Shown: positions 37,960 to 46,810 of the stretch, piece by piece
Numbering within the stretch: the first letter of the stretch is position 1
Layout of the letters: every line of letters begins with the position of its first letter
Source of the DNA: [Phialemoniopsis] sp. UDSM-2020
Lineage: Eukaryota > Ascomycota > Sordariomycetes > Thyridiales > Thyridiaceae
Direction of reading: 5' to 3'
Assembly (NCBI GenBank): GCA_018873225.1
Contig: JAEILZ010000005.1
Span: forward strand, 4,154,001-4,218,000
Length of the DNA stretch: 64,000 bases
Made by a program: the position numbers and the translations under genes
Notes under the pieces: generated by a model
The model's database searches: none
The model's input: the letters and a program-made list of their open reading frames with translations, nothing else
Told to the model about the DNA's origin: nothing

Positions 37960-38030
37960 TGCATCAGCCGTGAATCGAACACGGGGCCCATCGATGGCAA
38001 CGATGGATTTTACCACTAAACCACTGATGC
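37960..38030 (-). tRNA. tRNA-Gly (anticodon GCC), inverted partner of the copy at 37800
   Basis: Identical to the tRNA at 37800-37870 but on the opposite strand, 89 bases away, so the two form a perfect 71-base inverted repeat. The similarity continues about 12 bases into the trailer (TTACATTTTTGC in both), which includes the T-run terminator. The anticodon is at 37996-37998 on the plus strand. Confidence 0.95.
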
Positions 38031-38326
38031 TAGAACGATGTATCATCACCGCGATTTGGTCTCCGATGAAGCTCGTGCGTCTGTTTCGGACGGCAGCCCG
38101 GAGGAGACTCACCAGCGCCGAGCGAGTTTCTTTCCCCAGAGCTGGCGTCCCTCATGCGGGGGTAGTTCAACCACAGGTGCACCGCACAGTGCAGTAGTTA
38201 TTCACGGCCGACATGACGCGGGGCCTCGGCAAAACGCCGGGATTGTTCAACACAACACAAAGACATTGAATTCATGACATTTGAGCTCCTCGATCATCTC
38301 TAGACTACCAAAAAATTCCCTTCACA

Positions 38327-39846
38327 ATGAGCAGTACAGAGCTCGTGCCCGTAGTGGCGTCTCCATTGGTCCGCACTCACACCATCCCCAGCACTCGACA
38401 TGTAGGTCAAACGCTACCACCACCACAGCCACGGCAAGACGTCGAGGGCGAGCCGATGGATGATAGACACAGGGCACAAGAGCTGGCGCCCGTAGATGGA
38501 GGGCCTGCTGCTTGGAGGCTTCTCTGCGCTGCATTCGTATTTGAGACACTGCTCTGGGGTAAGCTGGAGCCATTGTTCATTGCGGCACGAGCCGATACTC
38601 AAATGTTAATCCATCACATATAGGGTTTCCACTTTCCTATGGTGTTTTCCAAGAACATTACTCCAAGATCCCAGAGTTTGCCGACAATCGCTACATTGCC
38701 GTCGTCGGCACCATAGCATCCGGGTTCGGCTATCTTGGGGCACCTTTCATCATGCCTTTCATTCAGCGATACCAGCGCTGGCAGCGTCAAATGATTTGGT
38801 TCGGTTGTACGTGAGGCCCGCAGTTGATGAGAGTATATGTATGGGTTGTCAGATTGCTAAATTACCACCTAGGGCCCATCTGCATCGTTGGCCTCGCCTT
38901 GGGATCCTTCGCATCGACTCTAGAGGTACTCATTCTCACGCAGGGTGTGGCTTACGGCCTCGGCTTCCTCATATTCTACTACCCTATCATCACCATGGTC
39001 AACGAGTACTGGATCGCTCGACGCGGCATGGCCTACGGTATCCTATGCGGTGCCTCCGGCTTTTCGGGGTCCTTTATGCCCTTTGTATTGCAAGCTCTCC
39101 TGGAAAAGTACGGACACAGGACAACGCTTCGGGCCATGGCCGTGGCTCTGGCGGTGCTCACGGCACCTTTCATCCCTCTCCTGAAGGGCCGCCTGCCACC
39201 TTCGGAGCGAGCCCGCACCCCCAGAATGAACTGGGGTTTTCTTCGCAGCCCTTTATTCTGGGTATACTCGGTTTCCAACCTGTTGCAAGGGTTTGGTTAC
39301 TTTTTCCCTTCCTTGTACCTCCCTTCTTATGCATCATCCCTTGGACTCAACGGAAAGCAGGGCGCACTCCTCCTTGCGCTCATGAGCGTGTGCCAGGTCG
39401 CTGGCCAGTTCGTCTTTGGCATGTTGTCTGATCGCAGGGTGCCCCTAGACATCTTGGCCTGCTTGTCCACGGTGGTGGCAGCCATTGCCACTCTCACCTT
39501 GTGGAGGCTGGCTACATCGCTTCCACTTCTGCTGGTCTTCGCCATTGTGTACGGTCTCTTTGGCGCAGGGTTCACCGCCATCTGGGGGAGAATGAGCACC
39601 GCCATTACCGACGACGTGACGGCAGCGCCAATCGTCTTCAGCCTCCTCAATTTTGGCAAGGGTATCGGCAATGTGCTTGCCGGCCCGATTGGAGGATTGT
39701 TGATTTCGAGCTCGACTTCGACCGAATCAACATCGTCTGTGTCATACCAGCCAGTCATTGTATTTACCGGTGTCTGTATGTTTGCGAGTGCTTGTATCAT
39801 CTGTTCAAGATACTCAAGATACGTTGCCAATGTAATTAGTCGATGA
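38327..39846 (+). CDS. MFS transporter, monocarboxylate (MCT/SLC16-like) family
   Basis: Three exons (38327-38558, 38624-38806, 38873-39846) give 462 residues. A soluble N-terminus of about 60 residues leads to DGGPAAWRLLCAAFVFETLLWG, matching the fungal MCT pattern D-G-G-x-x-A-W. FPLSYGVFQEHYSK follows in the first helix pair, as in fungal MCT-like proteins. About twelve helices follow, including GLGFLIFYYPIITMVNEYW, RRGMAYGI and GASGFSGS. The C-terminal half is opened by NWGFLRSPLFWVYSVSNLLQ. It is probably a plasma-membrane carrier of a monocarboxylate or riboflavin-like substrate, though no substrate can be assigned. The FAD monooxygenase lies 720 bases downstream on the same strand, with a tRNA gene between them. 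Confidence 0.9.
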
Positions 39847-40121
39847 GGCAAGGCAAGACAATCCTTTTACCTCGTCGTTAGTCGAGGGACAGCAAAAGAA
39901 GCAACTAGTGAGAAAAAAACTTGAATGAGTAGGAATAATCAGGATAAGAGTTGTGATTAGAATAAAAATAGACTCTACAAACTATAATTTGAAAGCTTCC
40001 ACCGCACTAGATATCAATTAGTGATTAGGGGAAACTCATGCAGAAGATATCGCATGTAGGGTGGGATTCATTCAACGAGGGTATATAGATATTAATAAGT
40101 ACAGTGTAAATAACAAATACA

Positions 40122-40192
40122 GCATCAGTGGTTTAGTGGTAAAATCCTACTTTGCCATAGTAGGGCCCCGTGTTCGATTCACGGCTGATGCA
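40122..40192 (+). tRNA. tRNA-Gly (anticodon GCC)
   Basis: A 71-base cloverleaf identical to the copy at 13567-13637 (anticodon stem CTACT/AGTAG, anticodon at 40154-40156). Several T runs follow within 25 bases as Pol III terminators. There is no intron. Confidence 0.95.
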
Positions 40193-40564
40193 TCCTGTCT
40201 TTCTCTTTTTTCTTTTTTCTTCTTGTCCTCTCCAACCTAATTTCTGCTTTTTTCTTCCTTTTTTGGTTTTTTTTTGTTAAAAAAAAAGAAGGAAATCGGG
40301 AATTTATTTGTGTTCGTCTTCACTGGAGTTCGGACGTGAGACAGTGCGCCTTCCGTGCTCCGGACCGTTCCTAGTTGGGGTAACTGAACAACCAGAGACC
40401 GGGTGCTCCCCGAGTTTCCGCGGAACGCCCCCGCTCCCGACAACCGAGCATGCTCTTCATAACCGATCACGGCTGTCATGAATGGGATTATCAGATAGCC
40501 GTGCTCGTCTCAAGAGTCGTACATGTGAAAAGAAGGATCTGTCTATACTTCTTGTCCACTCGTC
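40193..40564. other. tRNA trailer and upstream region of the FAD monooxygenase
   Basis: It starts with T-rich DNA, including a T9 run followed three bases later by an A9 run (about 40267-40287) that can form a hairpin. The rest is the promoter side of the gene at 40565. No other gene is supported. Confidence 0.55.
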
Positions 40565-42355
40565 ATGGCTCCCTCCGAAAGCTTTCCGGTTGTCATCGTC
40601 GGTGCCGGGCCCATTGGGCTTTGCGCAAGTATCCTCCTGTCGCAGCGGGGGATTCGGCACGTCCTGTATGAGCGTCACCCGGGCACTTCCATTCACCCAA
40701 AGGCATGTGGTATCAACCAGCGGACCACTGAGATTTTCCGCGCTATGGGAATATATGATCAGGTCAGGCACGCCGCCGCCCCAGACGAAATCAAGGGCCG
40801 CACGGGATGGTTCACAAGTCTTGGTGGCCGAGGAAACGGCGTGAACGGGCGCGAGATCTGGAGCCGAGATGCATGGGGCGGGGGTGTCTATTCGGCCGAG
40901 TATGAGACGTATTCTCCCGCGAGATATGAGATACTGCCGCAGATCCGGCTCGAGCCCATCCTGGTTCGGAGGGCGAAGGAGCTAGCTTCGGCACCCGATA
41001 CTTTAAGAATCAGCGCCGAGGTCCTTGATCTGGACGACAGAGGCGATGAAGGGGTTGTCGTCAAGGTGACGCAGCAAGGTGAAGAGAGAGAAGTGCTCGC
41101 GCGCTACGTGATCGCCGCCGACGGTGGACGTAGTATCACGGACAAGCTTGGCGTTCCGTGGCTCGGGGAACGAGACATCATGGACATGGTGTCTGTTCAC
41201 TTTCGAGCATCCATCCGGCAGCACCACCCCGACAACCGCAACTTCATCACCTGGTTCAGTCATCCCGAGCGTGGCGGGACAACTCGCACGGGCTACCTGT
41301 ATCAGATTGGACCCTGGCCCTTTGACAGCCCCGAGGCCTTGGGTAATGAGGAGTGGGTGTTTGCGTGTGCCCCGACAGCTACCGACCCAGAGAAATTCGA
41401 CCACGATGCCATGATTGCGCGCCTTCGAGACACTTTGAAGATTCCCGACTTGCCAATCGAGGTCATCAGCCTGAGTCACTGGCATGTGCACGCCATCTCG
41501 GCCGAGAGATACCGTGTTGGCCGCGTCTTCCTGGCCGGAGATGCAGCACACCGTATACCACCGTGGGGCGCGCTGGGAATGAACACTGGTATCCAGGATG
41601 TCCAGAATCTGGTCTGGAAACTTCAGTTTGCTCTCCGCGGAGAAGCAGAGGGCGACCTCCACAAGTACGACAAGCTGCTTGACTCTTATGATACCGAGCG
41701 AAGGCCAGTGGGTCGTAGGGTTGGGCTCTCCAGCTTGCACAATTTGCGAAGTCACGGTCTCGTTATGGATGCCGCGCTAGGTGTCAGCGCGACCAACTCT
41801 GTGGAAGACAACTTGGCTGCGATGCAGGCCTTCTGGGACGAGTCGCATCCCGAGCACAAGGCCAAGCTCGAGGCAGTGCAGAAGGCTTCAAGGACATTGG
41901 ATCTCGAGTTCAACGCCCCAGGTGCGGAGTTGGGCTGGTTCTATCCCTCTGTCGATATCAAGCACGAAGGGAAGGCTAGCAGGCATGGAGGTCAATTGGA
42001 CGCCAACGGGGATCTTCGGATGGACTTATTTAGCCCGTCTACGATTCCGGGACACCATCTGCCCCACGTATGGGTCTCGAAGGACGGGCAGACGAAAGCC
42101 TTGCGGGACTTGGTGCCTTTAGACAAGCTTCTCCTGATTGGGAACGGGCCATCGTGGACTAGGTTCGAGGATGATAAAGTCCATGTGGAGTTGTTAGCTC
42201 CGGGCGAGTGGCTGGACGAGTCTGGCAAATGGCAAGACCACCTAGATGGCCACGAGGCTGTGCTTGTTCGACCTGATGGTATCATTGCCTGGCGAGGTCG
42301 GTTGCACGACCTGCCAGCTGGAGAAAGCGCAATATCTTCCATGGCCGGGATATAG
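40565..42355 (+). CDS. FAD-dependent monooxygenase (aromatic hydroxylase type, PheA/TfdB-like)
   Basis: A single exon of 596 residues. The N-terminal dinucleotide-binding motif is VVIVGAGPIGL (GxGxxG at residues 13-18). The DG motif is AADGGRSITDKLG near residues 185-196. The second FAD motif is FLAGDAAHRIPPWGALGMN at about 322-340. The order and spacing match group A flavoprotein monooxygenases, and the length suits the two-domain type with a degenerate thioredoxin-like C-terminal part. These enzymes hydroxylate phenolic or polyketide rings with NAD(P)H and oxygen. The substrate is unknown. No signal peptide is seen, so it is cytosolic. It lies downstream of a monocarboxylate-type transporter on the same strand, which is compatible with uptake and ring hydroxylation of an aromatic acid; this is inference. 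Confidence 0.92.
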   Translation: MAPSESFPVVIVGAGPIGLCASILLSQRGIRHVLYERHPGTSIHPKACGINQRTTEIFRAMGIYDQVRHAAAPDEIKGRTGWFTSLGGRGNGVNGREIWSRDAWGGGVYSAEYETYSPARYEILPQIRLEPILVRRAKELASAPDTLRISAEVLDLDDRGDEGVVVKVTQQGEEREVLARYVIAADGGRSITDKLGVPWLGERDIMDMVSVHFRASIRQHHPDNRNFITWFSHPERGGTTRTGYLYQIGPWPFDSPEALGNEEWVFACAPTATDPEKFDHDAMIARLRDTLKIPDLPIEVISLSHWHVHAISAERYRVGRVFLAGDAAHRIPPWGALGMNTGIQDVQNLVWKLQFALRGEAEGDLHKYDKLLDSYDTERRPVGRRVGLSSLHNLRSHGLVMDAALGVSATNSVEDNLAAMQAFWDESHPEHKAKLEAVQKASRTLDLEFNAPGAELGWFYPSVDIKHEGKASRHGGQLDANGDLRMDLFSPSTIPGHHLPHVWVSKDGQTKALRDLVPLDKLLLIGNGPSWTRFEDDKVHVELLAPGEWLDESGKWQDHLDGHEAVLVRPDGIIAWRGRLHDLPAGESAISSMAGI

Positions 42356-42993
42356 AACTTTGCTAGCTTCGCTGTTATTGCAAATAGCCGCCTTAATCGT
42401 AGCATGCAGTTGTCATCCCTCGAGCCTCACTCCTATCCTGATCACCGTCCAGCTCTTTAACGATTTAATGCAGCACTCGATGGGTTTTGTGCTCATATGT
42501 TTGATCTGACCTCAGATGAGAATTATTTTGGCTGAGTTTCCATATCTATTCTGTACAACTTGTGTTCCTTGACTCTTTTGATGGCCGCTTGGCTTTCGCT
42601 GTTATGCTTCCCTTTCACCCTACTCTCTTTCCTTTTTGCTTTTCGCCGCTCCTTCTGATTTTCTTCTTGTCCTACCTCCCTTCCTCTTTCTTCCCTTCTC
42701 TTTCTGCTTCTTTTCTTTTCCTTTTCTTTCTTTCCCTCCTTTTTTTCCTTCCCTTTTCCTTCTTTCCCTTCAATTTTTTCTTTTCGTTCTTTTTATCGAA
42801 AAAAACGATTAAATGAAGAGGGGAGAGTCAAAAATAATAGAAGAAAGGTCGTCATACAGAAGATTGCTATGTCCTCAGATGGCCCCAGTCGAACCTATAT
42901 CCACGGCCATGCTCAGGAACGGTCTGGACGTGACATATTACCCCGTTATATTGGAATCAAATAGTCTTCCGTCACCCATATCTGCCCAGATTC
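42356..42993. other. Intergenic region with a long polypyrimidine tract
   Basis: Between the convergent FAD monooxygenase and the small Cys-rich gene. The plus strand from about 42600 to 42795 is almost all C and T. No gene is supported. Confidence 0.6.
42600..42795. repeat. Polypyrimidine/polypurine tract
   Basis: About 195 bases of nearly uninterrupted pyrimidines on the plus strand, made of irregular TTTC, CCTT and TTCC units. It is simple-sequence DNA capable of triplex-like structure. The open frame across it (runs of Phe, Leu and Ser) is an artefact of composition. Confidence 0.7.
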
Positions 42994-43443
42994 CTACCCA
43001 GAGAGCATGATGCTGAACAAGAAAGCCGCCACTATAACTCCGTAAACGGTCCACAACCCTCCTGACCGCCCGGGCCACCAGGCCCAGCAGCTATTCGCAG
43101 CGACCCCCGAAGTCACTGCCGGCGCGGATGACTCGGAGAACTCGACGTGGAACTCGTATGTCTGGCCCGAGGGGCGACAGACGGTGCCGGCGGCGCACTG
43201 CATTACCTCGCTCCACCGTCCCGACGCACAGCGCTGCCAGCTGTTGGTCATGCAATTCCACTGGCCTTCGGAGCCTCCGCATCCAGAACCAGCAGACATG
43301 GATCGTTCTTGGAGAGAGTTTGAGAGAGTGCTGGCCTTGTCGTGTAGGTTTGTGGCGGCGACGTCTTGTGCCAGGAGCCCGAGGAGAGCTAGAAGCACCA
43401 TTAAAGCATTGAGGCGTGTTCTTGATGAAGTGCCAACAGGCAT
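42994..43443 (-). CDS. Small Cys-rich secreted protein, probably GPI-anchored
   Basis: One exon, 149 residues from the ATG at 43443. The N-terminus is a signal peptide (basic TSSRTRLNA, then LMVLLALLGLLAQDVAA with cleavage after the last Ala). The mature part holds a compact Cys/Trp module (SGCGGSEGQWNC, WQRCASGRWSEVMQCAAG and TVCRPSG) with six Cys in about 45 residues. A Ser/Ala-rich stretch and a C-terminal hydrophobic tail (TVYGVIVAAFLFSIMLSG) follow, a pattern typical of GPI addition. The module resembles small carbohydrate-binding-like domains in other fungal secreted proteins, but I recall this only loosely. The expected place is the cell surface or wall. The frame is open for 75 codons upstream; the ATG at 43443 is preferred because it puts the signal peptide at the start. 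Confidence 0.72.
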   Translation of the reverse strand: MPVGTSSRTRLNALMVLLALLGLLAQDVAATNLHDKASTLSNSLQERSMSAGSGCGGSEGQWNCMTNSWQRCASGRWSEVMQCAAGTVCRPSGQTYEFHVEFSESSAPAVTSGVAANSCWAWWPGRSGGLWTVYGVIVAAFLFSIMLSG

Positions 43444-44043
43444 TCTTGTACTGCGGTTTTCGTATAATATGTTGGATGAATTTTGGCAAGAAGCGAGATG
43501 CTTTTGAGGTTGCTCCATTTTGTTGTTGTGTTTCTTTTGTCTTGCAGCTACTGAGGAGCGGCTACATGTAGTTGAGATTTCGAATCGCTTTGAAGACAAG
43601 AAGGGAATACATCGCTCGTGCTTAAGTCCTAGTGAAATCACATCGCTTTCTTCGTTGATTTTAATCAATTGGCGATATCGGCATTGCTGCCCAGCGTGTT
43701 AGTCAAGTTGCAGCCAAGCGGGATCGTGTATGGACGTGGGTTCCTATGATTGGCCATGGTAGAATAAGGCGCATGTAAGTGCCCTCACATGGGTCGAGGC
43801 AGGTACACACACAATTGGATTGTTTGCCTGCCCAATATTGTGATGGGCCTAACTTGAAGTATAGATACATTGTCAATCGTAGTAAAGTGAGTCTATATGC
43901 ATGCTGAAAAAGCGATGGGCTGCCATTTCCTCTGCTATATTATTCCATTCGACTTTTAAAAGGGGATCAATACTCGTCATGAAGACGGTAAAGCTAATCA
44001 ACACATCTCTTCACGCCATAACATTCTTACCCTGAGCCCTCGT
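43444..44043. other. Upstream region of the Cys-rich gene and 3' flank of the phosphatase-fold gene
   Basis: 600 bases with no supported gene. Part of it is an open continuation of the upstream gene's frame, judged to be leader. Confidence 0.55.
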
Positions 44044-45235
44044 CTAAGCAGTAGGAGCGGCGGCGGAGGCCGTGGTGCTGGAGCACACGCAGCCTTTGTC
44101 GCTCAAGCTGGTGACGGGCGGGCTGGTGCAGGTGGCCTGGGCATCCCAAGCGACAGTCGTGGTCGTGGCCGTCTCCTTGCGCAGGTTCTGTGCCTTGACA
44201 AGCACGGGGATGACCTGGCCGGTAGACAGGCTGAAGGTGCGGTGGCCGAGGACGCTCAGCAGACTGCGGATCTCGCCGCTGTGGCTGGTGAAGCTGAGCC
44301 AGGTGCTGTCGTCGTGGCTGAAGATGTCGTCGAGCAGCGCCTTGCTGCGGATGCCCTGTGCGGTCGAGGGCTCGGCCTGGGTGCCCCTCCACAGCTCATC
44401 CAGCTCCGTGAACCCGGCCTCGATCTTGTAGGTCGGGAACGAGGAGTGGATGTACGTCTTGTTGGAGCGACGGTCGCAGGTGTGCATGCTGATGCCCTCG
44501 CGGAGGAACTCCTTGACGGTGGGGACGAAGGGGTACTCGGCCGGCAGGTCCAGGCCGCTGAAGGTCAGGTCGGCGGTCTGCAGGCAGCGCGTCAGGGGGC
44601 TGGTGTAGTAGCTCTGGACGGCGGGCTGGCCCTGGACGGCGAGCTGCGAGGCCCAGAAGTTGTGCGCCTTGACGGCCTCGGCGATGCCGGCCTCGGTGAC
44701 GCGGGCGTCGGCCCAGGTCACGGTGGCGTTGCCGTCGAGCTCCGAGTAGTAGCAATTCCAGGCCGGGGTGCCAAAGTAGCTCTCGGCGGCGTTGTGGTAC
44801 CCCTCGCCGTGGCGGCCCATGAACAGGACCTTGTACTGGGTGAGCGGGTCGGCGTTTTGGTTCAAGGTGTTGACATAGTAGGCGAAGCGCTGCCACTGGG
44901 TCTTGCTACCGCTGGGGTCGAACTTGGCATCCGTCTCGTAGGTACGGTTCATCAGGCCGAAGTTGTTCTTGGCCTGGACCATGTTGTTAGTCTGACTTGG
45001 GTGGAAGGTCTGGCGGGCCATGAGGCTGTTTACTCACATAATCGAACTTGCTAGGGTCGGTGTCGGACTGGTCCTGGAGGAAGAAGCCCGTGACGGTCTC
45101 ATATTTGATGAGGGTCTGGCCGCTGCCGGAGCAAGGCGTGCGCTGGCGGTCGTTCCAGTGGCCCGACTTGCCCCATTCCCAGGCCGCAGAGGCTTGGGAT
45201 AGAGCGAGGGCGGCGAAAACGTAGGACGCGTGCAT
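44044..45235 (-). CDS. Secreted histidine-phosphatase-superfamily protein (phosphoglycerate mutase fold)
   Basis: Two exons (45235-45038, 44991-44044) give 381 residues. The N-terminus is a signal peptide, MHASYVFAALALSQASA. The branch-1 signature is VLFMGRHGEGYHN, with the catalytic His in RHGEG at residues 126-130. Conserved later parts are SYYTSPLTRCLQTADLTF and SFTSHSGEIRSLLSVLG, which carries the second conserved His. LREGISMHTCDRRS between them fits this fungal subgroup. Yeast relatives such as Pmu1 are cytoplasmic, so the signal peptide suggests an extracellular or vacuolar phosphatase. The C-terminus is Ser/Thr/Ala-rich with a Cys pair (GCVCSST). The substrate is unknown. It is not a true glycolytic phosphoglycerate mutase. 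Confidence 0.88.
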
Positions 45236-46810
45236 CGTGACTACTCAGGTACTTCTCGAGTCCGATCCTGAAGATTGTAGCTGAAGCCAGAGACGAGATG
45301 GACAGGGGTGGCGAAGGTGATAGCTGGCGCAAAAGCTACTTTAATAGGAGTACCAGCTGTATGTGAGTGTGGCCTGCGCGGCGAGGGTTCGCCATGCACT
45401 CCGTCATCTCCGACCCGGTGGCCTGGCTTAGATCTAGACGTCAGCCTCTCGGTGCAATAGCCTCAAAGACGCTGTTGTCCCGGCATTGTTCTACCCACCG
45501 GTAGACATGAGGAGCCAGATCCGAAAGCTTGAAAAAGCTGGGTACGCAGCTCGCACTATGATGCGATGCGAGAAGCTTGAGCTCCGGGACTAGAGGAAGT
45601 TAGGGACCAATATGCCAAGACTGCTCCATCCACGCCGGCGGCTTCCCGCCAATCATCCTGCAACGTGCGATCCCCAGAATGTTCAGCGAGGTGCGCACTG
45701 CACGTGTTTTCCATCAACTCGCCAGGTCTTCTGGTCTTTTGGGTCAGGATTTATTGCCGTTTCCAGCTAAGACATGCCCAAGGGTGGCCCGTTCCAGGGC
45801 TTAGTGTCCGTCCGCTGGGGCCTTGTCTGGTCTCGTCAAGCAGGAGGACCTCGACGCGTGGTACGTGCAACATTCGTGGATGACAAGCCGTGATCGATCG
45901 CATGGCAAAGCTTCGCCAGCTTGGGTTGACTGTCCAAGGGTCCCACTGGGGACGGGAGACGGAAGACCTTGTCCACTTCTTGTCCCAATAATCAGATCTG
46001 TCGCCTTGCACTATTGATTCGAGAGTGGACGGTTTAGACGGAACTGGTTGAATGACCCTAGTCTTGGATATTAATTCAAGAGAACGAAGATGACAAGAAG
46101 AATCGGAAGACTCTCCTCTTACAGACCTCAGTCTACTTTCCTTGCCTGCCCAGATTCAGCATATCAATGAAAAAGTGCAACTGAAGTCTTTGGATAAGAA
46201 GTACATACACTGATAGAGTAAAGGAATTTGGATCTTTGATCCATGGATTGATCAATCTCTGTCGTGCCACATTACAGCGAGCTCTCCACCCTGAACAAGA
46301 CAAGATTTGGCGGGGGCGGGGTGCATCTGGTCGCTGAGGGAGGCTGCTGAGGTGCTGTAACGGCAGCTAAGCGCTTATCAGTGAACCCTGAAGGCGTCTG
46401 ATCCAACCACAGCCGCGAGATAACACCGCCGCCCCGCCGCTTCTTGGCCTTTGCATTCCAACTGGCTCTGGGCGGACATGGTGGGCCAAAAGATACCCCA
46501 ATTTGTTGACATTCAGATCCACGGATCCCCTCGTCGTCATCCCGCCGCCCCAAAAGCAGCACGCAAGCAGTAACGCCTCGCACTTGAACACGCACCACCC
46601 CAACCCAAGACCTGCAACACCAAGTTCAGGTTGCTCGCGGCGGCTCCTCCTCTCTCGGGTAGAAGAGTTTGCAAACACGAAACCCTTCCCCATGACCCTT
46701 GTCCGCTGAGCCACGGCTACCATCACAGCTTTGGTTGCCGCGACCCTCAACATCTTTCACCGACAGCATTCAACCTTGTACCCCTCAGACCCGCTTGCTA
46801 GGATTTGTGT
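45236..46810. other. Divergent intergenic region between the phosphatase-fold gene and VPS9
   Basis: 1.6 kb containing both upstream regions. No gene, RNA or repeat is supported. Confidence 0.55.

Larger units (their letters stand above)
37800..38030. repeat. Large inverted repeat formed by two tRNA-Gly genes
   Basis: The arms are the two tRNA genes plus about 12 bases of matching 3' trailer on each side. The central part of the 89-base spacer does not match itself. The structure can extrude as a cruciform, and the two genes transcribe toward each other. Confidence 0.85.

Noticed and set aside
42562..42816. Phe/Leu/Ser-rich plus-strand ORF
   Set aside because: It is the translation of the polypyrimidine tract and resembles a membrane protein only because of composition.
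44242..45054. 270-codon plus-strand open frame opposite the phosphatase-fold gene
   Set aside because: Antisense shadow with a Val/Gly/Ala-rich composition, while the minus-strand frame has intact catalytic motifs.
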